Assembly (NCBI GenBank): GCA_934646005.1 | Contig: CAKUED010000004.1 | Span: forward strand, 1-64,000 | Direction: 5' to 3' | DNA from: an uncultured Oscillospiraceae bacterium | Lineage (GTDB): Bacteria; Bacillota; Clostridia; Oscillospirales; Oscillospiraceae | DNA length: 64,000 bases | Shown here: positions 33,615 to 43,868 of the stretch, piece after piece | How positions within the stretch are numbered: the first letter of the stretch is position 1 | How the letters are laid out: each line of letters opens with the position of its first letter | The notes under the pieces: generated by a model | What the model saw: only the letters and a program-made list of their open reading frames with translations | Told to the model about the DNA's origin: nothing | The model's database searches: none | Position numbers and translations under genes: made by a program

Positions 33615-34901
33615 TTGAAAAAACGGCTTTTTACGTTGCTGCTTCTCGCGGCGCTGATCGTCTCGTTGCTGTGCGTCCCGGCGGGCGCAAAGCTCGGCGA
33701 TGCCTACGGCTACGACGAAACGCCTGCCGATAAAGTTACCATCACCGTGACGATCTCCAACGACGGCGTGCCGCTTGTTGGCACGGACGCAGACCAGACA
33801 GTGCTTGCGCATCTGGATGTTACCGTGCCGTATTTTGATCTGGAGCTCTATGGGCTAAAGGAATATTACCGTTACCCGGCGCACACGGTGACGACGGACG
33901 ACGGCACGGACGTGATCTATGATACATCCGCGGGCGTCATTCAGCGCCCCACGGCGCTGCACGCGGTGATCTGGCTGCTGGAGCGCTATTATTATGGTCT
34001 GCCGGAGAGTCAGTGCGGCAAGGGCGCTGCAAAGGCGAAAAACTTTGCCAATTCCGGCAAGGCGATGACAGACCTGAAGGGCGGCAAATACACCAATGAG
34101 TACGATGCACTGCTGCTGGCGGCTCAGGGCGCGATGTCCCTGTATCTGTCGAATTTTTGGGGTCATGACGTGAACCTGATGTACTTCCGCAACCACACGT
34201 TTCCCCTGATGTACGAGGGCTTCGGCAGCACGCTCGACTATCAGCTCCTGTCCGACGGCGACACGCTGGATTTTTCCATGCACTCGGACGAGCGGTTCTA
34301 TCAGGACGGCGCGTTCGCGTGCTTCGCGCAGGATACCTACGAGGTCGAGGCGGGGCAGGCGCTCCGCGTGCGGATGCTGTATAAACCGAGCTACGCCGTC
34401 GAGGGCGAGGGGAGCGACGACTATCAGCCCGCTGCCACGCTGACCGCGGCGGTCTACGACGACGAGTGGTACGAAGCGACCGACGCCGCGCTCACACCCG
34501 AAGCGGGCGGCGACGGCTGGTACACCGTGACCTTCCCGCAGGCGGGTACTTATTATTTGATGGGGCACGATCCCAACTGGGGCAAGCCTGCGGCGCACAC
34601 CGCGCCCGCGGTCGCGAAGGTCGTGGTCACGGCGGCGCAGGAGTCGGGACTTGCCAATACGACCGTGCAGAGAAGCGGCGGCAATGTCCGCCTGCAATGC
34701 GTGCTGGATGCGCCCGGCGGGCAGCTCCTCGCAGCGACGTACCGCGAAGGTCGGCTTGCCTCGGCAGCCGTGCGGGATGTCACGTCGGCTGGCGCACAGG
34801 TCCTCACCCTCCCGGCAGACGGCGATACCGTCAAGCTCTTCTTTATAAGCAGCGACGGAGCGGTCTCGGAGACGGCATTCACAGGGGAACTTGGCGGCTG
34901 A
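33615..34901 (+). CDS. Secreted DUF4430-like protein
   Basis: 428 residues from TTG 33615, 8 bases after GGGAGG; the peptide then starts with a signal sequence 'MKKRLFTLLLLAALIVSLLCVPAGA'. The region around 185-235 ('VNLMYFRNHTFPLMYEGFGS' ... 'YQLLSDGDTLDFSM') matches the DUF4430 layout, in which a residue pair Met-Tyr, an Asn, and a Gly-Asp turn recur; this domain is shared with the C-terminal part of transcobalamin and intrinsic factor. The C-terminal half is beta-rich. It is the first of several exported proteins encoded here and follows the long structured leader. Confidence 0.68.
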   Translation: MKKRLFTLLLLAALIVSLLCVPAGAKLGDAYGYDETPADKVTITVTISNDGVPLVGTDADQTVLAHLDVTVPYFDLELYGLKEYYRYPAHTVTTDDGTDVIYDTSAGVIQRPTALHAVIWLLERYYYGLPESQCGKGAAKAKNFANSGKAMTDLKGGKYTNEYDALLLAAQGAMSLYLSNFWGHDVNLMYFRNHTFPLMYEGFGSTLDYQLLSDGDTLDFSMHSDERFYQDGAFACFAQDTYEVEAGQALRVRMLYKPSYAVEGEGSDDYQPAATLTAAVYDDEWYEATDAALTPEAGGDGWYTVTFPQAGTYYLMGHDPNWGKPAAHTAPAVAKVVVTAAQESGLANTTVQRSGGNVRLQCVLDAPGGQLLAATYREGRLASAAVRDVTSAGAQVLTLPADGDTVKLFFISSDGAVSETAFTGELGG

Positions 34902-34934
34902 GCCGCCCGGAAATAGAAAGAAGGAGAACACAAC

Positions 34935-37900
34935 ATGGACAAGAAAACATTCAGCGTCCGCCGCGCCGCAGCGCTAGTACTAGCGCTGGTCATGGTGCTG
35001 AGCACCATGACCGTAATGGCCTTTGCCGCGGACAAGGTGAGCGTGACCATCAAGGGGCTGCACGAAATGCAGCTCAACGACGTCAAGCTCTACACCTATA
35101 ACGGCGACGTCAAGGGTACGGAGAACCTTTTGGACGGCGTCGAGCCCGTACCAGATGGCTCCAGGAAGATGTATGAAAACATCAAGCTGACTCCGGGCGA
35201 GTACTGGGTGGACGGCTACGATGCCAACAACGACCGCAACGGCGGTCTCGCGTTCACCGTGACGCAGGACGCCGAGCAGACGGTTACCTTCGGACGCGCC
35301 TATCAGATCTATGCGACAAACTCCGGCTGGGTCGAGGGCACAGACTATACGATCTCCGTGAAGGTCACCGGCACGGACGGCACGGTGCGCGAGAGCACGC
35401 TTGGCAAAGCGGACAACAGCGGCACTAAGTATACGAGCTGCCTGTTTATGAGCGGCGATACCGTTGCGGCGACCTTCACCCCAATCGGCGAGCGCGCGGA
35501 TGACTTCCTGGCGACGACCGTTTCCAAGAGCGGCAGCAAGACGATCGATCAGGCGATCGACCTGACCGGCAAGGTCGCGCAGAAGCTCAGTCTGACCGTG
35601 AACGCGCCGGCTGGCTCGACCGTGACGGCGGGCGCGTTCCATACCTACTATGTGTATGATGTTGCCGACTGCCAGACGGTCGCGGACGGGGAAACGTCCG
35701 TGACGCTGACCATCCCGGAAAAGAGCAAGGGCAACTACTTCGTGCGCGTGCAGCATCCCGACGGCGTGACGTGGTGGGATTTCTACACCAGTCTGCCTGC
35801 GGACGGCGTTACCGTGACGAAGGACAACCTCTACATCGGCAGCAGCGAGTTCACGAAGGACACCGTTTTCCATAATTTTGAGAAGAACATCTACGACCGC
35901 GCAGATATTTATCTGGGCGTGAACGGCGACGGTTATCTCAGCATGGACGTCGGCGAGACGTTCGAGCTGGATGTGTTCCGTAACTGGATGGCGATCGAAA
36001 GCAACTCAAACGCCAAAGTTGCGCTGCCGGATGTGCATTACCGCGTTGTTGACGAGGCGGGCAATGACAGCGACCTCCTCTCCATTGAGCAGGTCACGCC
36101 CTATAACTCCTGCCAGGTGAATCTGACCGCCAACAAGACCGGCACGGCGATCGTGCTGGTGACCTATGACGCGATGACCCATATGCAGGCGATGACGACC
36201 ACCAATACGGGCACGAAGCAGTTCTCCGCCATCTGGCCGGAGTGCACGGGTGTGTTCGTGGTGACGGTCGGCGAGGATGGCACGCATATCGAAAAGAATA
36301 TGCTCATCGACCGCGCGGACGGTAAGACGGTCGCGCTGGATGCCGAGCATGACATCCTGTTCTATCTGGGAAGCGAAGGTGCGGAATACAGCTTCACGCC
36401 GGAGCTCGGCAGCACCGTCACGGTGGACCGCTCCGTCGTGGGCGACGAGATGACCTTCAATGGCTTTACCGCCGACGGCGTGACGGTCAACGCGGTGACG
36501 CACGAGGTCACGGTGACGGGTCTGACCACGGGCCGCCACATCATCAAGGTCGAAAAGGGCGGCGTTGCGAACTATCAGGTCGTGACCACGCGCGAGGTCA
36601 GCTATGAGCTTCAGGACACCACCGGCACTGCGATCACCGATCCCAGCACCGTCAAGTCTGGCGACACCGTTGCGATCCAGTTCTCCAATTTGATCAGCCC
36701 CAAGGAAAAACTCTCCGGCGTTTATAACTTCAACTTTGTACCGTATCTTGTTGGCGAAGATGGCACTGCTTTCAGCGGTAAGCCCCGCTGGCCGTTTGGT
36801 ATCTATGACTTCAGCGGCGACCCGAAGCAGCAGAAACTGAATGTTACCATCCCGAAGTACTGGATCGAAGATACCTACACGCTGACTGGCTCGATCAAGC
36901 AGGGCGGTTTCGGCGGCGCTTCGACACACCGCGGCGTCAACTATACGCTCGGTACTGCTGCGTTCATCGGCGGCGCTCCCCAGGTCAGCGGATACCTCAG
37001 CCGCCTGCCTGCACTTTCTCTGGCGGTGGACAGCTCCGACCTGCTGAAGGTCCAGCTCCACTTCAAGGACGAGACGGGCAAGACCGTTGCCGTCTCCTCC
37101 GATGAGATCACCATCCAGGACGGCAGCAATGTCAAGTCCATGCTGACCGCTGAGGGTAAGTTCGGCGCGGTCGCGGGCAACTTCACCTACGCCGTCAGCA
37201 AGGCTGGCTATGAGGCCGCGAGCGACACGCTCACCGTGAGCGAGTCTGCGCTGGACTTCACCATCACCCTCACCCGCACCGCTGACAAGATCGCGGCGGA
37301 AGCGGTCGAGGAGAAGATCGCCGCCCTCGGCACGGTCACGAAGAACAGCGGCGAGGCGCTGGAGGCGCTGCGCGAGGCGTATGAATCCCTGACCGACGCG
37401 CAGAAGGAGCTCGTCGGCAACCTCGGCGCGCTGGAAAGCGCCGAACGCCGCTATGAGAACCTCCTCAAGGCGAATAACGCCGGCGTCGCCGGCAAGCCCT
37501 CCGTGCGCGAGGACGCGGGCGAAGGCGAAGAAGAGGACATCTCCTACACCGACGTGCGCAGCAATGACTGGTTCGCGGATTCCGTCTACTACGTCTCCGA
37601 GCTCGGTCTGATGTCCGGCACGGGCAGCGGCAGGTTCTCCCCGAATGCCGACACCACCCGCGCGATGATCGTCACGATCCTGGCGCGGATGGACGGCAAG
37701 AACACCTCCGGCACGCCGTGGTACGCCGCGGGCAGAGCCTGGGCGATGGAAAACGGCGTGTCCGACGGCACGAACATGGACGGAAAGATCACCCGTGAGC
37801 AGCTCTGCGCGATGCTCTACCGCTACGCGCAGCGCGAGGACTATGACACCACGCAGGGCGGCATGGCGATCCGCGAATACGAAGACTATAACAGCATCTC

Positions 37901-38045
37901 CGCCTACGCGCTGGGCGCGATGGGCTGGGCTGTGAACGCAGGTCTTGTGCAGGGCCGCGGCGGCAAGCTCGCTCCGCAGGCGTATGCCACTCGTGCGGAG
38001 ATCGCGGTCATCCTTGACAGATTCCTGACGAACATTGTAAAATGA
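34935..38045 (+). CDS. SLH-domain surface protein
   Basis: 1036 residues. A signal peptide (about 1-30), several beta-sandwich-like regions (30-770) with long Thr/Val/Asp-rich stretches, a helical linker with 'AAEAVEEKIAALGTVTKNSG' (about 790-860), then three S-layer homology repeats from about 872 to the end ('DVRSNDWFADSVYYVSELGL', 'WYAAGRAWAMENGVSDG', 'ALGAMGWAVNAGLVQG'). SLH repeats bind pyruvylated secondary wall polymers, so the protein should sit on the cell wall with its N-terminal part exposed. The ATG follows AAGGAG. It lies 33 bases after the DUF4430-like gene and ends before a branched terminator. Confidence 0.88.
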   Translation: MDKKTFSVRRAAALVLALVMVLSTMTVMAFAADKVSVTIKGLHEMQLNDVKLYTYNGDVKGTENLLDGVEPVPDGSRKMYENIKLTPGEYWVDGYDANNDRNGGLAFTVTQDAEQTVTFGRAYQIYATNSGWVEGTDYTISVKVTGTDGTVRESTLGKADNSGTKYTSCLFMSGDTVAATFTPIGERADDFLATTVSKSGSKTIDQAIDLTGKVAQKLSLTVNAPAGSTVTAGAFHTYYVYDVADCQTVADGETSVTLTIPEKSKGNYFVRVQHPDGVTWWDFYTSLPADGVTVTKDNLYIGSSEFTKDTVFHNFEKNIYDRADIYLGVNGDGYLSMDVGETFELDVFRNWMAIESNSNAKVALPDVHYRVVDEAGNDSDLLSIEQVTPYNSCQVNLTANKTGTAIVLVTYDAMTHMQAMTTTNTGTKQFSAIWPECTGVFVVTVGEDGTHIEKNMLIDRADGKTVALDAEHDILFYLGSEGAEYSFTPELGSTVTVDRSVVGDEMTFNGFTADGVTVNAVTHEVTVTGLTTGRHIIKVEKGGVANYQVVTTREVSYELQDTTGTAITDPSTVKSGDTVAIQFSNLISPKEKLSGVYNFNFVPYLVGEDGTAFSGKPRWPFGIYDFSGDPKQQKLNVTIPKYWIEDTYTLTGSIKQGGFGGASTHRGVNYTLGTAAFIGGAPQVSGYLSRLPALSLAVDSSDLLKVQLHFKDETGKTVAVSSDEITIQDGSNVKSMLTAEGKFGAVAGNFTYAVSKAGYEAASDTLTVSESALDFTITLTRTADKIAAEAVEEKIAALGTVTKNSGEALEALREAYESLTDAQKELVGNLGALESAERRYENLLKANNAGVAGKPSVREDAGEGEEEDISYTDVRSNDWFADSVYYVSELGLMSGTGSGRFSPNADTTRAMIVTILARMDGKNTSGTPWYAAGRAWAMENGVSDGTNMDGKITREQLCAMLYRYAQREDYDTTQGGMAIREYEDYNSISAYALGAMGWAVNAGLVQGRGGKLAPQAYATRAEIAVILDRFLTNIVK

Positions 38046-38099
38046 TAAAGCTTGTTTTCTCCGGGGCGCGTCCTGCGCCCCGGACCGAAAACTGAAAAC

Positions 38100-38161
38100 C
38101 ACAGACGAGCCGGACGAACGCGCGGAGCACCGCGCGGGCGTGTGGCTTATCTGTGTTTTTA
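38100..38161 (+). terminator. Branched terminator after the SLH gene
   Basis: CACAGACGAGCC pairs with GGCTTATCTGTG (two mismatches) around an inner CGCGCGG-AGCA-CCGCGCG stem, followed by TTTTT. The earlier inverted repeat TCCGGGGCGC/GCGCCCCGGA (38059-38083) has no T tract. Confidence 0.65.
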
Positions 38162-38237
38162 CGCGCCGCGTAAAGATGCAGATAAACCCCATGCTTTGAA
38201 GGAAAATTCGCCGCTTTTGGCGTGGAAATGAGCCGAT

Positions 38238-41200
38238 ATGAGAGACTTTTTCGCAAAAAAACCGTGGCTGCCCGGACTGCTCAGCGCCGTGATGTGCCTC
38301 GCGCTGCTCGCGGGTCTGCTGCTGCCGTTTGGGGGCAGTGCGACTGCGCAGCCGGAAAACCCCATCCTGCACGCACACGCGCAGGAGCTGACCGTGCTGG
38401 AAACGGGCGGCGGCGCGGGCGCGGACGCTGTGCAGCTTCCTGAACAGGCTTTGCCCGACACGCAGCCCGAAGAATCCCAGACGGACGAGCCTGCCGATGA
38501 ACCAATGCAGAATATGCCGGATAATGCCCAAACTGTCACGGCGCAGCCGTCATCCGACGCGCCGCAGAGCGTGCCCACGACGGAAAAACCGGGCATCGAG
38601 GACGTGGATTTGTCCGCCGTGCTGACGTGGTATCGCTACGGCACGCGCCGCGCAAGCGTCGTGTGCGGCGGGGATAACACGGTTCGCCGCACCATCCCGG
38701 CGGCGCAGCTCCCGCAGGACGGCGCGTTCCGCTACGCACTTGAGCTGGACGGCGTGGATGCCGATAACGCGCAGATCACCGCCGTGCGCTTCGGCGCGGA
38801 GGACGCGCAGAGCCGCGACGCGGACGAGAGCGGCACGGTGCATCTCGACCTGCCGGAGGGCGGCAAGTCGCGCGGCTACATTTTCACCGCCGAGGCGCTG
38901 TTACAGCGCCCGGACGAGGACGCGCAGACGGTGACGTTTACGTTTCAACTTGTTATCAAAAACGAGCTTGATCTCGACCTGCGCCTGAGCTGGCGCACGC
39001 GCGAGGCGAGCGACGATCTGCGCTGCACCGCAAACGGCAGCGCCAATGCCGATCTCGCGGGCGAAGAGCTGGCGGACGGCGTGTTCGCGTATTCCTTCGC
39101 CTTTGAGGGGCTGGACGCGGAGGACGCGCGCTTTGTCTCGTGTGAGTACTGGACCAACGGCGGCGAGAGCGGCAAGCTCCTGCAAAACGGACGCCTGCAA
39201 ATGCACGCGGCGGACGGCTCTGACCGGCAGACGTATCACCTGACCGTGCGTGCGCAGACCGCCGACGGGGAGGATACGGCGTATGATCTTACGCTCACCT
39301 ACATTGAGCAGCCGTATGAGCTTGGGCTGCAATTTACATGGTATCAGAACGGCACGCAGGCGACTGTGCAGACCTGCCAGCCCGACACGCGCGCGGCGCT
39401 GACGATCTACCGCGAGCAGCTTCGCGGCGACGAGCTGCGCTATGCCCTCGCGCTCACGGGGCGCGACGCGGAAAACGCGCAGATCGTGTCGGCGACCTTA
39501 AACGAAACCGCCCTGCGCACCGAAGGGCAGGGGAGCATCCTGCTGGAAACGGGCGAGAGCGGCACGAGGGAATATACGCTGCTCGCCACGGCGCGCGTGC
39601 GGCTCGTCTCCGGCGCGGAGCAGGACGTGCCGTTTTCGCTCACGCTGCGTTACAGCGCGGGCGTGCGGCTGGCGCTGGAGTATGCCGTAAACGCGGACGG
39701 CGAGGCGGTCTCGCGCAGTGTGTACTGCGAAAACGGCAAGACCGCCGCGGCGGCGGAAATTTACAGCGATCAGCTCACGGAGGGGCTTCTTTCGTATCAC
39801 CTGCGCGCCGACGGCGGCGCGCTGACCCTGACGGGCGCGGAGTATGTCGCCGAATCGACTGCGCGCAGCGAACCTGCGGGCGTGCCGGACGGCAGCGTGA
39901 CGCTGCGCGCGCGCGAGGACGGCTCGGTGGGCGAAAATACCCTGACCGTGCAGGCGCAGGATGGCGCGGGGCGCGCGTACAGCTTCACATTCCGCCTGCC
40001 GTATAAGCAGCGCGGCAAAAACTGCATCGTCATCACGACCGACCCCGGTGAGGGCGCAACGCTCGTGAACGAGGCGGAAAACGACCTCGTCGTGACCGCA
40101 CGCGTGCCGGGCGAAAACGGCGCAAAGGACCGCTATCTTACCGCCACGGGCGTGAACACCACGCTCACCGTGCAGCTTGACGGCAAGGACTGCCGGTTGG
40201 AGAGCACGAGCGGCAATGCCCAGCAGTACCTCGTGACCCCGGAAAACACCGAGGGTCTGGACGAAAACGAACACACGCTGTATGTCTACGCCGAGGATGA
40301 ATACGGCAATTACGGCGAAAAGACCGTCAAATTCCGCGGCGTGCGCGCTGAACCCGGCACAAAGATCGGCACGGCGACGTTTTACGTCGATCTGACCGTT
40401 CTGGGGCTGGACACCAGCCGGACGATCGAGGTGGACGTGCTCGCAGGCGAGCCGATCTCCTACACCATCGCCAAGGCGGTGTGGAACGAGGACACGGGCG
40501 AGCCCTTCGGCAAGGCGGCGGCGAAGCAGACGCTGAACTGGCCCGCCGCGCGCTGCACCTATTCCGGCATGCTCGGTGACCAGTTCTATTTACAGCGCCT
40601 CGACGACGGTTCGAATTTTGCCGCCCACGCGGATGTGCTCACGGGCGAGTGGTCGGACTATGGTGCGACGGAGGCGGAGCAGCTCGCGGCGATCGACCGC
40701 GAATTTGGCGCGGATACGCCGCAGGCGGCGCTCTGGCGCTGCATCCTGCGCAACGGCATCCCGCTCTCCGGCGCATCCAGCCACCCGGGCGTCGGCGAAT
40801 TTGACTTTACGATGGCGTCCGGCTGGCTTTACAGTCTGAACGGCAGCTACTATCCCGGTACGGCGATGTCTGCCTACCGGCTCAAAAACGGCGACCAGCT
40901 CGCGCTGCGCTTTACGCTTGCCTACGGCTGCGATGTTGGCGCGCCGCAGGGCGATTACGGCAGCTCCGTCGGCTACTGCGTGCGCGCGATCGGCGGCGAG
41001 TGGACGGTGGAGCACCAGTACGAAGAGGTCACGCAGCCGGACGGCTCGGTGCAGTACGTCTGCCGCTGCTGCGGCGCGGTCACGGGCTGCCCACATCTGA
41101 AAACCGAGTACCGCATGATCGACGATAAGACCTGCGCGCTGTTCTGCGCAAACCCGGACTGCGGCGAGCAGGTCGGAAAGCCGGAGGCGCACGCGTTCAC

Positions 41201-41747
41201 CCTGACGCAGTTGGACGCCGCGAACCCCGACGCCGCCGAGAAGCACAGCGCCGTATGCAGCCACTGCGGCTACGCCGCGGAGCTGGCGCACGACTGGCAG
41301 CGCGGCGAGGACACGGCGACGTGCCTGGAACCCGGCACGGTGCACCTGACGTGCGCCTGCGGTGCGGAAAAAGACGAAGAGTCCCCTGCGCTCGGTCACG
41401 ACGCGCACTGGTGCTTTGACACACAGGAGCACTGGCAGGAGTGCAGCCGCTGCGGCGTTCTGGAGGACACGCGCGGCGAGCATGACTACCGGCAGGACGG
41501 CGACGACTGGACGTGCCGCCGCTGCGAAGTGCCGCACCTGTTCGCGTGCCTCGGCGCGGAGCTCACGCCCGTTGATGCGAACACGAGCTGCTACCGGCAG
41601 ACCTTCACCTGCGACCTGTGCGGCCGCACGCTCACCCGCACGGGCGAGTTCCATGAGTTTGAAAACGGTGAATGCACCGTCTGCGGCAAAAAGGAGTTCC
41701 CCGATGAGGACGATGAGTCCGGCGGTGATGACTCCGGCGACGAATAA
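38238..41747 (+). CDS. Large exported DUF4430 protein with Cys-x-x-Cys tail
   Basis: 1169 residues. A signal/anchor helix (about 10-35) is followed by repeated beta domains of about 110 residues with a recurring 'LRLSWRTREASDDLRCTANG'/'LQFTWYQNGTQATVQTCQPD' pattern (four to five copies, 125-590). The region 725-920 ends in a clear DUF4430 signature: 'ASGWLYSLNGSYYPGTAMSA' then 'YRLKNGDQLALRFTL'. The last 220 residues hold at least eight Cys-x-x-Cys knuckles (CRCC, CSHC, CACG, CSRC, CRRC, CDLC, CTVC) and an acidic end. The ATG at 38238 has a weak ribosome site. The moxR gene starts 18 bases after its stop. Confidence 0.72.
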   Translation: MRDFFAKKPWLPGLLSAVMCLALLAGLLLPFGGSATAQPENPILHAHAQELTVLETGGGAGADAVQLPEQALPDTQPEESQTDEPADEPMQNMPDNAQTVTAQPSSDAPQSVPTTEKPGIEDVDLSAVLTWYRYGTRRASVVCGGDNTVRRTIPAAQLPQDGAFRYALELDGVDADNAQITAVRFGAEDAQSRDADESGTVHLDLPEGGKSRGYIFTAEALLQRPDEDAQTVTFTFQLVIKNELDLDLRLSWRTREASDDLRCTANGSANADLAGEELADGVFAYSFAFEGLDAEDARFVSCEYWTNGGESGKLLQNGRLQMHAADGSDRQTYHLTVRAQTADGEDTAYDLTLTYIEQPYELGLQFTWYQNGTQATVQTCQPDTRAALTIYREQLRGDELRYALALTGRDAENAQIVSATLNETALRTEGQGSILLETGESGTREYTLLATARVRLVSGAEQDVPFSLTLRYSAGVRLALEYAVNADGEAVSRSVYCENGKTAAAAEIYSDQLTEGLLSYHLRADGGALTLTGAEYVAESTARSEPAGVPDGSVTLRAREDGSVGENTLTVQAQDGAGRAYSFTFRLPYKQRGKNCIVITTDPGEGATLVNEAENDLVVTARVPGENGAKDRYLTATGVNTTLTVQLDGKDCRLESTSGNAQQYLVTPENTEGLDENEHTLYVYAEDEYGNYGEKTVKFRGVRAEPGTKIGTATFYVDLTVLGLDTSRTIEVDVLAGEPISYTIAKAVWNEDTGEPFGKAAAKQTLNWPAARCTYSGMLGDQFYLQRLDDGSNFAAHADVLTGEWSDYGATEAEQLAAIDREFGADTPQAALWRCILRNGIPLSGASSHPGVGEFDFTMASGWLYSLNGSYYPGTAMSAYRLKNGDQLALRFTLAYGCDVGAPQGDYGSSVGYCVRAIGGEWTVEHQYEEVTQPDGSVQYVCRCCGAVTGCPHLKTEYRMIDDKTCALFCANPDCGEQVGKPEAHAFTLTQLDAANPDAAEKHSAVCSHCGYAAELAHDWQRGEDTATCLEPGTVHLTCACGAEKDEESPALGHDAHWCFDTQEHWQECSRCGVLEDTRGEHDYRQDGDDWTCRRCEVPHLFACLGAELTPVDANTSCYRQTFTCDLCGRTLTRTGEFHEFENGECTVCGKKEFPDEDDESGGDDSGDE

Positions 41748-41765
41748 AGAGAGAGGACAACGGAT

Positions 41766-42704
41766 ATGAACGAGAAGATCAGTCAGATTTTGCAGGAGAT
41801 CGAGCACGTTGTGGTCGGCAAAAACGAGATCGTGGAAAAAATTTTGATGGCGATCCTCGCCTCGGGACACGTTCTGATGGAGGACGTGCCGGGCGTGGGA
41901 AAAACGACCACCGCGATGGCATTTGCGCGCGTTCTGGGGCTGGACAGCCGCCGCGTGCAGTTTACCTCCGACACCATGCCGTCCGACATCCTCGGCTTTT
42001 CGGTCTACGAAAAATCCACGGGCACATTCGTGTATAAGCCCGGCGCGGTGATGACGAATCTGCTGCTGGCGGATGAGATCAATCGCACGTCGAGTAAGAC
42101 GCAGTCGGCGCTTCTGGAGGCGATGGAGGAGCGGCGCGTGAGCGTGGACGGCAGGACGTATGACCTGCCGCAGCCGTTCATCGTGCTGGCGACGCAGAAC
42201 CCCGTCGGCTCGGCGGGCACGATGCTGCTGCCGAACTCGCAGCTTGACCGTTTCCTCATCCGCGTGAGCATGGGCTACCCGGATCTTGAGAGCCAGATCA
42301 GCATTCTGCGCGACCGCCACGACCGCGACCCGCTGGCGGATGTGCGCGCGGTGGTGAGCCGCGAGGAATTGCAGAGCTTGCAGCAGCAGGCGGCGCAGGT
42401 GGAGGTGCACGACCGCATCTACGCCTACGTCACGCATCTTGCCGAGGCGACGCGCACGCATCCGCTCGTGGAGCTGGGCGTCAGCCCGCGCGGTGCGCTG
42501 GCGGTGTGCCGGATGGCAAAGGCGTATGCGCTGCTGCACGGGCGCGATTTTGTGATGCCGGAGGATGTTGCGGCGATCTTCCCGGACGTGTGCACGCACC
42601 GTCTGGTGCTCAGCGCCAAGGCGCGGATGCTGGAGCAGCCCGCGGACGCAGTGCTGCGTGAGATTTTGGACGCGGTGGATATGCCCGTCCTGCGCGAGCG
42701 GTGA
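41766..42704 (+). CDS. MoxR-family AAA+ ATPase
   Basis: 312 residues. Walker A 'MEDVPGVGKTTTAMAFA', Walker B 'NLLLADEINRTSSKTQSALLEAMEE', sensor 1 'FIVLATQNPVGSAGTMLLP', and the arginine-finger region 'LPNSQLDRFLIRVSMGYP' are all present. MoxR ATPases act as chaperones in maturing or activating partner complexes, commonly encoded together with DUF58 and transglutaminase-like proteins, as here. The end overlaps the next gene by 4 bases (GTGA). Cytoplasmic. The partner acted on is inferred to be the DUF58 protein or the exported products of this locus. Confidence 0.94.
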   Translation: MNEKISQILQEIEHVVVGKNEIVEKILMAILASGHVLMEDVPGVGKTTTAMAFARVLGLDSRRVQFTSDTMPSDILGFSVYEKSTGTFVYKPGAVMTNLLLADEINRTSSKTQSALLEAMEERRVSVDGRTYDLPQPFIVLATQNPVGSAGTMLLPNSQLDRFLIRVSMGYPDLESQISILRDRHDRDPLADVRAVVSREELQSLQQQAAQVEVHDRIYAYVTHLAEATRTHPLVELGVSPRGALAVCRMAKAYALLHGRDFVMPEDVAAIFPDVCTHRLVLSAKARMLEQPADAVLREILDAVDMPVLRER

Positions 42705-43852
42705 CGCGGATGCTTGCGGCAAAACTGCTTTGGGCGCTTTTATTTGCGGCGGCGCTTGCGCTGACGCTCCTCACCGGGAACGCGGCTGCTGCCGTACTGG
42801 CGCTGGCGCTGCTCCTGCTGCCGCTGCTGGCGCTGGGGGGCGATCTGGCGGCGGCGCGGCGCGTGCGCTGTACGCTCCAAGCGCCGGTCAATCTGCAAAA
42901 AAACGCGCCGGGCGCGCTGCGCCTGACGCTGCAAAACGGGTCGCGCTTGCCCGTCTGCCGGGCAGTCTGCCGGATAACGGTACAGAATCTGCTCACCGGC
43001 GAGACGGCGCTTTTGCGCGCGGAATGCGGTCTGCTGCCGCGCCGCGAGCGGACGGTCGAGCTGATGCTGTGCGCGGAGCACAGCGGGCGGCTTCAGGTGC
43101 GCGTGGAGCGCGTGCGGCTGTATGACGCGTTCGGGCTGATCGGCGTGCGCGCGCTCACGGGCGCGTCTGCGGGCGTGACCGTGCAGCCGGATACGTTTGC
43201 GCAAACTCTCATCATTTCGCCCGCCGGCGCGCCTGATCTGGACGCGGAGCAGTATGCCCCCGACCGTCCCGGCTCTGACCTCACCGAGCCGTACCAGATC
43301 CGTGATTATGTTCCCGGCGACAGCCGGCGGCAGATCTTGTGGAAGCTGAGCGGGAAATACGACCGTCTGCTCGTCAAGGACGCGTCGCTGCCCGTGCAGC
43401 AGGACATCCTTGTGTTCTGGGAGCGGACGGAAGCGTCGCCGGACGCGGTGCGGACGGACGCGCAGGCGGAGGTGCTCGTGACGCTCTGCCGAAGCCTGCT
43501 GTCACAGGGCGCGCCGTTTACGCTGGCGTGGAACGAGGCGGGCGGCGCACGCTGTGTGTCGTTCGTGCTGCGCGAGCTGGACGACGTGATCGGCGTGCTG
43601 CCGCGGCTGCTGTCGGCGGCGGCGGTCACCGGCGCGCCGGGTTATACGCTGCTGGCGCAGGCGGAGGAATTGCCTGCGGCGGCACATTTGGTTTACATAA
43701 CAAACGATACAGCCCCGGACACGGCAGCGAAAACGGCGCTGCGGCGGTTCGGAACATTGCGTATTTTGTACTGCGGCGACGAGCCGACGCCGGACGGCGT
43801 GCACTTTGACGCGGTGCAGTATGCGCGGCAGCTTGAAACGCTGACGATCTGA
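42701..43852 (+). CDS. DUF58 membrane protein
   Basis: 383 residues. Two adjacent hydrophobic helices at the N-terminus (about 5-50) lead into a cytoplasmic/peripheral domain with the DUF58 signature 'PYQIRDYVPGDSRRQILWKL', followed by a von Willebrand-A-like C-terminal part. The start is taken as the GTG overlapping the moxR stop; an ATG three codons later is equally possible. DUF58 proteins are regular partners of MoxR ATPases, but their molecular role is not settled. Confidence 0.9.
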   Translation: MTRMLAAKLLWALLFAAALALTLLTGNAAAAVLALALLLLPLLALGGDLAAARRVRCTLQAPVNLQKNAPGALRLTLQNGSRLPVCRAVCRITVQNLLTGETALLRAECGLLPRRERTVELMLCAEHSGRLQVRVERVRLYDAFGLIGVRALTGASAGVTVQPDTFAQTLIISPAGAPDLDAEQYAPDRPGSDLTEPYQIRDYVPGDSRRQILWKLSGKYDRLLVKDASLPVQQDILVFWERTEASPDAVRTDAQAEVLVTLCRSLLSQGAPFTLAWNEAGGARCVSFVLRELDDVIGVLPRLLSAAAVTGAPGYTLLAQAEELPAAAHLVYITNDTAPDTAAKTALRRFGTLRILYCGDEPTPDGVHFDAVQYARQLETLTI

Positions 43853-43868
43853 AAGGGGGGCGCGGTCC

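Noticed and set aside
38059-38083. GC-rich inverted repeat after the SLH gene as its terminator
   Set aside because: No T tract follows; the branched hairpin ending at 38161 with TTTTT is the better candidate.
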